Shown here: positions 5,232-10,222 of the stretch, piece after piece
Layout of the letters: the number at the start of each line of letters is the position of its first letter
Numbering within the stretch: the stretch's first letter is position 1
Assembly: GCA_021152595.1 (NCBI GenBank)
Contig: JAGKVC010000129.1
Span: 1-10,222, forward strand
DNA length: 10,222 nt
DNA from: Clostridia bacterium
GTDB lineage: Bacteria > Bacillota > Clostridia > Oscillospirales > Ruminococcaceae
Reading direction: 5' to 3'
Translations under genes and position numbers: made by a program
The notes under the pieces: model-generated
Seen by the model: only the letters and a program-made list of their open reading frames with translations
Told to the model about the DNA's origin: nothing
Database searches by the model: none

Positions 5232-6932
5232 TCAGCCTCCAATCGCCCTAATCTGTTCCAGATATGCCTGAAAGATCTGCTTTTCATCTGCCGTGAAGCC
5301 TGCCTTTGTCATGACCTGCACTTCTGTCAGATTCACGACCTGCCCGTACAGATACTTGTGATTCGGATTATTGCAGTAGACCGTATCGACGGTCAGGTAG
5401 CATTTGCTCCAGTCAATATGATCGTAAGCGTCCGCGCCGATGCAGTAGGTCACAGACCACGTTCCGCCGCCCACATCTGCCGCCGCTGTGCCGCCGATCG
5501 AACCGCCGCCGTTCATCCGGAAGTCCAGCTTTGTGGACATCGAGGATGCGTGTGTATAGGTCGGACCGGTCAATGTCACGTTGTAACTGTTGTCCTCGGA
5601 ATCATAGGATGTACCGGAAATCCTGAAGCCGCCGTCTGCAAGGCTCAGCGTACAGTCAGAATCCTTCGAGCAGTCGCAGCTGGGACACCAGCTGTATTCA
5701 TAATGATAATTCAGCGTGAAGAATTGTTCGGCTGCCGTGCGGATTTCATCCTGCGTGAATGTAAAATTTGCCGTGCCGGTTTCCTGTACCGTCCGGAATT
5801 TCTGTACTGCCAGCACCGCAAGAACAGCCTTGTTGTCATAGGGCTGAACGGTACGGTTTCCAAAGCGGTTGAGCCCGGTGATCTGTGTTCCGTTGTATTT
5901 GTATTCCGGCGAAAGACTGTCTGCAATTCCATTGACCACGCGCTGTTTCTCTGCTTCGATGCCCTGAATTTGCAAGATATATGTCCGGATATTGCTTTGT
6001 ATGGTCGTGTCGGCGGTATCGCCGTCAGGGGCGAGCCATGAAAACAGACTTGCCGCTGCCGAAACGATGACCGTCAGCAGACCGTTCAGCAGAAATACAG
6101 ACAGGAACACAACCAGTCCGCCAAGCGCGACAATCCGTCCGGCTTTTGTGGAAAACACCCTGCGAACAGCATCTGCGGATTTCTTTGCCGCCTGTCCGGT
6201 TTTCTGCGCCCGCTTGCGGATGCGCTGCACCTGCGCTCTGGTTTCACGCGGCATATTTCGGATTGCTCTTGTTGCCTTGATTGAACCTCTTGCCGTGTTC
6301 TGCAAGGCGTTTCGGGTATTGTCCGCATACCGCAGATCGGTCAGCCCCTGCTTGATTGCCTCTGTTCCGGTGTCCGTCGTTGTGGATTTGTCTATCTTTG
6401 TTTTCAGAAGACCTGTTCCGGTCTGCTTTGCAGCATCGGCAATCCCGGTGCGGATTCCGCTGCCGATGTTCGCGGCGACTTTCCCGACATCTCTTGCCGT
6501 ACCAAGCCGTACACCGTGCTTTACCATGGTGTGAATCTTCCCAATGCCAGTCGCCGATTTCTGTACTGCCGTCCGGATTGTACCGTCGGTTTGAATCATG
6601 GTATCTACTGCATCCGAAACGGATTGTCCGATCTCGATTGCAGCAGAACCGTCGCTGTCCGCATCGGCAATAATATACTTCTTGCGTTTGAGTTGATCGG
6701 GTGTCGGTGCTCTTGTTCTCCTGCGTCCGCCGCCGGAAGAATTATGACCGCCGCCTTTGCCGCCTGAATTGGCATCGGCTTCGGTGTCATCATGCAGCGT
6801 CTGAATGCCGCCCTGTGTTTCGGTTTTCAGCCCCGCCTGATTCTCCAGAACTTCCGTATCTACCTGCGTTTCCGGCACAAGACGCTCGATGTTCCGCACG
6901 GTCGGATCACGGTTTTTCTTCTTAATTTCCAA
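5232..6932 (-). CDS. CD1108-like ICE membrane protein lacking a C-terminal cell-wall hydrolase domain
   Basis: A 566-residue protein starting at TTG one base past the VirB4 stop, with GGAGG in the VirB4 3' end eight bases before it. No other usable start lies near. Residues 1-90 are polar and glycine-rich with a basic RRRTR patch at 70-74. Residues 95-260 are A/T/G/R-rich amphipathic helices. A single transmembrane segment covers about 267-296. The rest should be outside the membrane and contains a cysteine cluster (WCPSCDCSKDSDC, 415-427), further cysteines at 497, 511 and 520, and an end region (NHKYLYGQVVNLTEVQV) typical of CD1108 family proteins. CD1108 proteins often continue into an NlpC/P60 or CHAP peptidase that opens the wall for the channel. 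Here the protein stops before it. Role inferred as a scaffold of the transfer channel. Family assignment is by context and recalled pattern. Confidence 0.8.
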   Translation of the reverse strand: MEIKKKNRDPTVRNIERLVPETQVDTEVLENQAGLKTETQGGIQTLHDDTEADANSGGKGGGHNSSGGGRRRTRAPTPDQLKRKKYIIADADSDGSAAIEIGQSVSDAVDTMIQTDGTIRTAVQKSATGIGKIHTMVKHGVRLGTARDVGKVAANIGSGIRTGIADAAKQTGTGLLKTKIDKSTTTDTGTEAIKQGLTDLRYADNTRNALQNTARGSIKATRAIRNMPRETRAQVQRIRKRAQKTGQAAKKSADAVRRVFSTKAGRIVALGGLVVFLSVFLLNGLLTVIVSAAASLFSWLAPDGDTADTTIQSNIRTYILQIQGIEAEKQRVVNGIADSLSPEYKYNGTQITGLNRFGNRTVQPYDNKAVLAVLAVQKFRTVQETGTANFTFTQDEIRTAAEQFFTLNYHYEYSWCPSCDCSKDSDCTLSLADGGFRISGTSYDSEDNSYNVTLTGPTYTHASSMSTKLDFRMNGGGSIGGTAAADVGGGTWSVTYCIGADAYDHIDWSKCYLTVDTVYCNNPNHKYLYGQVVNLTEVQVMTKAGFTADEKQIFQAYLEQIRAIGG

Positions 6933-9311
6933 TCAGGACACCTCCTCCAGCTTGGTTGTCATGAGGTCATAGAGCTCATTGTGCGGGAACTGATCCTTGA
7001 ACGGGATGATCGACCCGCCGCAGCAGATCAGCCCCTGACCGCTGTCGCTGTTTGTGACGAAGGCCAGCAGATTGTCCGAGATATTCAGCAGCTTTGCAAG
7101 CTGTTCGCGGTCGCTCGTCGCCTGATTCAGCATCATGATAAAATCCGTATTGGAGAGCATGGAGCGTGCTGTTTCAGATTTCAGAAGATCCTCCACATTC
7201 TGCGTGATGCCAGTCGGTACGCCGCCCCATTTCCGAGCACGCTTATACAGCTCAAACAGGAAGTTTGCGGAGTATTCATTCGCAAAGAGCAGATAAATTT
7301 CATCCATATAAATCCAGGTGCGCTTGCCCTTTGCGCGGTTCATAGTGATGCGGTTCCAAACGTAATCGAGCACGATCAGCATACCGAGCGTTTTCAGTTG
7401 CTTGCCGAGGTCTTTGATGTCATAGGATACCACGCGGTTGCTTGTGTCCACATTGGTCCGGTGCGCAAACATATTGAGGTTTCCCTTGATATACAGCTCA
7501 AAGGAGAGAGCCAGTCCCTGTGCTTCCTGTTCCGGCTGCGCTTTCAGATTCTCATAAAAATCCATCAGGGTCGGTGTTTTTTCGCTGTCAAAGGTTTGCA
7601 GATATTCGCCGTAGGTCATCGTCAGGCAGCGGTCAATGATGCCGCGTTCCTTGGCAGACAGTCCCTGCCTGCCGACTAGGCATTCACAGAATGACAGGAT
7701 AAAGTCGGATTTCATTGTCAGCGGCGATTCGTCGTCGGAGTAGTCCTTTGTCATATCCAGCGGATTGATGTGATTGCCGGATGCCGGGGAAACATAGATC
7801 CGCTCGCCGTTCAGCGCTGCAACAAGGCTCGCGTATTCCGATTCCGGATCAATGATGATAATATCATCATCGGTCGCAAGGAACACATTGAGCATTTCAC
7901 GCTTTGCCGCAAACGACTTGCCGCTGCCGGGAGAGCCGAGGATAAAGCCGTTCGGATTTTTGAGATTCAGCCTGCTGAACAGAATCATATTGTTCGAGAG
8001 GGCATTCAGCCCGTAATACATCCCGTTCTTCTGGCTGATTTCTTTTGCGGAAAACGGAAGCAGCACTGCCGTGCTTTCCGTTGTGAGCGTCCGCCGGATT
8101 TTAAGGGTACAGTTTCCGACCGGCAGTACACTCTGCAAGCCCTTTTCCTGCTGATAATACAGCGTTGACAGCGAACAGATATGCTTTCGCACCACGGCTT
8201 CGATTGTTTCAGTATTGGCGTTCAGCTCGTCCATATCCGCGGCAGTCACCATGATGATGATATTGTCCAGAAACATTTTCTGGTTCTTGGAACGCAGATC
8301 GTCAAGCAGCTCTTCGGCTTCCTGTAAGCTGTGCTTCAAATCCTGATTGATGACATCTGCGGTGTATCCGGATTGAATTGCCTTTCTTTCTGCCTGCATC
8401 TTGTTCGCCTGCATCGAAGTGAGCTGATGCTGCACGATTTTCAGCGCCTTGTAGGGATCGACCGGCGCGACATTGACCGTCACCATCACATCGAGATTGG
8501 TTCCGAGAATATCCGTCAGCAGGCAGTCTTTCAGGCTTGCAGGCATGTCCTTGATGAACATGGTGCGGGCGTATTTGTCGCCCCACATAAAGTAGTCTTT
8601 TTTGAATTCCAGATAATCCGGACAACAGTAAGCGCGGTCAGCCTTGCGGCGAAAATCCTTTTCAGTCAGCTCCGGAATTTCAATGTCCGCACCACGGAAA
8701 ATGTCCTTCAGCAGCGCGACACGCTCATTCGCTGTCATCGGGCGGATATCCGAGCCGAGCTTTTTGAAGGCATTGACGATCTCCACATCAATCGACGAAA
8801 ACTTCACGCGAGCGGCATCTGCATCCGCCGCCTGCACCGTCACAGTCAGGAACTTGCTGCGGATGATGCCGTTCTGACCCTGCTCCATTTTGTCCGTGAG
8901 CATCTGATTATACACATCAATGTATCGGTCAAAGCCGTCGCACTTGCGTTTCAGCAACACCATGTCATTGAATTTTGCCTTGTTGACGCGGTTGTTGTAA
9001 ACCGTGATCTGCATATCCGCGCCGGTGTCCAGACTGTTCAGGACGGCGCAGTATCCGAGAAAAATCGCTTCCTGCTCCTCCTGCTTAGCAATGCTGTAGT
9101 TAATGTCATCGAACCGGTATGTCTTGCTGAAATGGCTGTCGTCAATGCGGAAAATGCAGTCATAGACGATCATCTGATACGGCAGCGTCTTCTGAACCGT
9201 TTTCGGGACGCTGCGTTTTTTGCGCTTTTTCTGCTGCTTCGGCTTCCGGGAATTTTCTTCTCTCAGGCGCTGTTCATCCCTTGCCTTGGCTGTATCTTTT
9301 TTTCTTTTCAT
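6933..9311 (-). CDS. virB4: VirB4-family conjugation ATPase
   Basis: The energy-supplying ATPase of the type IV secretion channel, probably membrane-associated in the cytoplasm. With the start at ATG 9311 the protein has 792 residues. It has a very basic N-terminal tail (about 1-40, many K and R), a VirB4 N-terminal region, then Walker A GSPGSGKS (459-466), the following IIIDPESEY (485-493), Walker B with YMDE (668-671) and GITQNVEDLL (701-710), all standard for VirB4 in Gram-positive ICEs. The ATG is preferred over an upstream in-frame TTG at 9329 because AGGAGG (9319-9324) sits seven bases before it. The gene begins 14 bases after the PrgI stop, and its stop adjoins the TTG of the next gene. 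All motifs are intact, so it looks functional. Confidence 0.96.
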   Translation of the reverse strand: MKRKKDTAKARDEQRLREENSRKPKQQKKRKKRSVPKTVQKTLPYQMIVYDCIFRIDDSHFSKTYRFDDINYSIAKQEEQEAIFLGYCAVLNSLDTGADMQITVYNNRVNKAKFNDMVLLKRKCDGFDRYIDVYNQMLTDKMEQGQNGIIRSKFLTVTVQAADADAARVKFSSIDVEIVNAFKKLGSDIRPMTANERVALLKDIFRGADIEIPELTEKDFRRKADRAYCCPDYLEFKKDYFMWGDKYARTMFIKDMPASLKDCLLTDILGTNLDVMVTVNVAPVDPYKALKIVQHQLTSMQANKMQAERKAIQSGYTADVINQDLKHSLQEAEELLDDLRSKNQKMFLDNIIIMVTAADMDELNANTETIEAVVRKHICSLSTLYYQQEKGLQSVLPVGNCTLKIRRTLTTESTAVLLPFSAKEISQKNGMYYGLNALSNNMILFSRLNLKNPNGFILGSPGSGKSFAAKREMLNVFLATDDDIIIIDPESEYASLVAALNGERIYVSPASGNHINPLDMTKDYSDDESPLTMKSDFILSFCECLVGRQGLSAKERGIIDRCLTMTYGEYLQTFDSEKTPTLMDFYENLKAQPEQEAQGLALSFELYIKGNLNMFAHRTNVDTSNRVVSYDIKDLGKQLKTLGMLIVLDYVWNRITMNRAKGKRTWIYMDEIYLLFANEYSANFLFELYKRARKWGGVPTGITQNVEDLLKSETARSMLSNTDFIMMLNQATSDREQLAKLLNISDNLLAFVTNSDSGQGLICCGGSIIPFKDQFPHNELYDLMTTKLEEVS

Positions 9312-9318
9312 AGGATTG

Positions 9319-9324
9319 CCTCCT
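9319..9324 (-). promoter_or_regulatory. Ribosome-binding site fixing the VirB4 start at 9311
   Basis: AGGAGG on the minus strand stands seven bases before the ATG at 9311. The longer in-frame start, TTG at 9329, would place this site inside the coding sequence and has no site of its own. The shorter product is therefore the likely one. Confidence 0.85.
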
Positions 9325-9325
9325 G

Positions 9326-9715
9326 TCAATCGACGAAACCGTAGGTTGTCTGTGCTTCGTGTTCTGTTTCTGCGAGGTATTCCTCCAGCAGATACATCCG
9401 ACGCAGATCCATAAAGATCGGTTCATACTCATAAATGCGCTTCTGCGGATTGAAATGGTGCGCGATGAATTCCACGGCGAACTGCTCGAAATTCATATCA
9501 TTATACCGGAAAAAGCCCGCGAGCATCAGCGGCGCGGCAATCAGGACAACTACCCATGATACCGCTTCCTGCGGCAGAAACCGGTTGCCCCAGATATACA
9601 GCGGTACACAGATCAACAGTGCAGCACCTGCGCAGATACACTGCCGGAGCGTCAGCCCGAAGAACAACTTTTCGCGGTAGGTTTTGATCTCCTTCGGGAT
9701 GCGGATTTCGATCAT
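9326..9715 (-). CDS. PrgI-family (VirB3-like) conjugation membrane protein
   Basis: A 129-residue inner-membrane protein of the conjugation channel, the usual partner encoded just before VirB4. It starts with the family hallmark IRIPKEIKTYREKLFFGLT (4-22). Two close transmembrane helices follow (about 24-43 and 52-69), then a soluble tail with FRYNDMNFEQF (69-79) and a conserved-looking IYEYE segment (94-98). Length is typical. The ATG at 9715 follows a G-rich ribosome site (AGGGGG) and lies 12 bases after the stop of the VirB6-like gene. In related systems the VirB3-like and VirB4-like proteins act together, sometimes as a fusion, which supports the assignment. Confidence 0.93.
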   Translation of the reverse strand: MIEIRIPKEIKTYREKLFFGLTLRQCICAGAALLICVPLYIWGNRFLPQEAVSWVVVLIAAPLMLAGFFRYNDMNFEQFAVEFIAHHFNPQKRIYEYEPIFMDLRRMYLLEEYLAETEHEAQTTYGFVD

Positions 9716-9727
9716 CTGTCATACCCC

Positions 9728-10222
9728 CTATGCGCCGAGTGCCTGCCGCGCCCATTGTCCGCTCTTTGCGACACCGAGCGCCAGCGACAGGGTTGTTATG
9801 GCGATTCCGACGGTACTTGTTCCACCAAGCAGCTCCACAATCTGCGCGAATGCATAGAACATCACGACAACAACAATACCTTGCAGACAGACCGCCGCAT
9901 AGCTCTTGATAAATGCCTTTGCGGTGTCGTGCCAGCCTTCACCGGCAAATGTGGAAAGCGGAATCGGGGAAATGACCGTATATACGACAATCTCAAACAG
10001 TCTGCCAATCAGAATCAGGTTAATGATCCAGCAGGCACCCATGAGAATGAGGTAAACCGGCATTGCTTCGAGATATTTCACCAGATAATTCAGTTTCAGA
10101 AAGCCTGCGCTGTCCGGCTTGGTAATCAGGGATTCCGGCGTGAACGCGCTCAGAAAGCCGTAATGATCCTGACTGAGCTGCGCTGCGATCTGGTTGAACC
10201 CGTGATAGATAATCCCCATCAG
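9728..10222 (-). CDS. VirB6/TrbL-like conjugation channel protein (CD1112-like), C-terminal part
   Basis: The frame is open to the right edge, giving the last 164 residues of a larger protein (family members are usually about 280-300). The methionine near the edge (10219) is probably internal, because the frame continues upstream of it. It is a polytopic membrane protein: hydrophobic stretches lie around AMPVYLILMGACWIINLILI, then FEIVVYTVISPIPL, then YAAVCLQGIVVVVMFYAFAQI, and a last AITTLSLALGVA. The segment FAGEGWHDTAKAFIKSYAAV between helices resembles the conserved loop of VirB6/TrbL-like proteins of the CD1112 type. It would form part of the membrane pore for DNA transfer. It ends 12 bases before the PrgI gene. 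The assignment rests on topology, this loop and the neighbours. Confidence 0.85.
   Translation of the reverse strand: MMGIIYHGFNQIAAQLSQDHYGFLSAFTPESLITKPDSAGFLKLNYLVKYLEAMPVYLILMGACWIINLILIGRLFEIVVYTVISPIPLSTFAGEGWHDTAKAFIKSYAAVCLQGIVVVVMFYAFAQIVELLGGTSTVGIAITTLSLALGVAKSGQWARQALGA

Larger units (their letters stand above)
1..10222 (-). mobile_element. Internal segment of a Tn1549/CTn-like integrative conjugative element
   Basis: The whole window reads as one ICE segment. Minus-strand genes appear in the order VirB6/TrbL-like, PrgI, VirB4, CD1108-like, two small proteins, topoisomerase III and a giant ArdC/LtrC-like protein, a layout known from conjugative elements of Clostridia. No integrase, relaxase, coupling ATPase (VirD4) or attachment site is inside the window, so both ends of the element lie outside it. 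The DUF4366 (CD1107) protein often found before the topoisomerase is not present. A plus-strand toxin-antitoxin pair interrupts the operon. That this is a mobile element is well supported. Whether it is complete or still able to transfer cannot be judged from here. Confidence 0.9.

Noticed and set aside
5055..6041. Plus-strand open frame opposite the CD1108-like gene
   Set aside because: It crosses the boundary of two well-supported minus-strand genes and has no recognisable motif, so it is a shadow.
9312..9329. Upstream TTG start adding six residues to VirB4
   Set aside because: AGGAGG would fall inside the coding sequence, and the ATG at 9311 has ideal spacing from it.
8331..9344. Long plus-strand open frame (337 codons) opposite VirB4
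   Set aside because: It is antisense to the well-supported VirB4 gene, shows no family resemblance and has no gene context on that strand.
1..10222. tRNA, rRNA, CRISPR array, insertion sequence or attachment site
   Set aside because: None was seen. Nearly every base belongs to ICE or toxin-antitoxin coding sequence, and no spaced direct-repeat array or terminal inverted repeats were found by eye.

Overview
This window is an internal piece of an integrative conjugative element (ICE) of the Tn1549 / Clostridioides difficile CTn type found in gut Clostridia (Bacillota). The evidence is the gene order VirB6/TrbL (CD1112-like), PrgI, VirB4, CD1108-like, small proteins, topoisomerase III and the N-terminus of a very large ArdC/LtrC-like protein. 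Strong AGGAGG-type ribosome-binding sites, TTG and GTG starts, and tight or overlapping gene junctions also fit Bacillota. The species cannot be named from this window.

Right to left on the minus strand, 10222-2619 is one compact transfer operon: the C-terminal part of a VirB6/TrbL-like channel protein, a PrgI-family (VirB3-like) membrane protein, the VirB4 ATPase, a CD1108-like single-pass membrane protein, an 85-residue two-helix membrane protein, a DUF4315-like coiled coil and a type IA topoisomerase. Gaps are 14 bases or fewer and several stops overlap the next start, so translational coupling is likely. Together they encode the membrane channel and its motor, plus a DNA-topology enzyme.

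2014-2603 is a plus-strand, Phd/YefM-RelE/ParE type II toxin-antitoxin pair with a good promoter and a 10-bp hairpin terminator. The terminator is embedded in the last codons of the topoisomerase gene. The pair therefore sits antisense inside the transfer operon, presumably stabilising the element.

1915-1 (minus) is the first 638 codons of a giant ArdC/LtrC-like protein that runs off the left edge. Its disordered central linker (residues about 240-358) is overprinted in another frame by a 117-codon gene. That gene has its own Shine-Dalgarno sequence and a product resembling the TnpV family. This nested gene is the most striking observation in the window.

No tRNA, rRNA, CRISPR array, insertion sequence or attachment site was seen. 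The only non-coding stretch of any size is the 98-base divergent interval 1916-2013.
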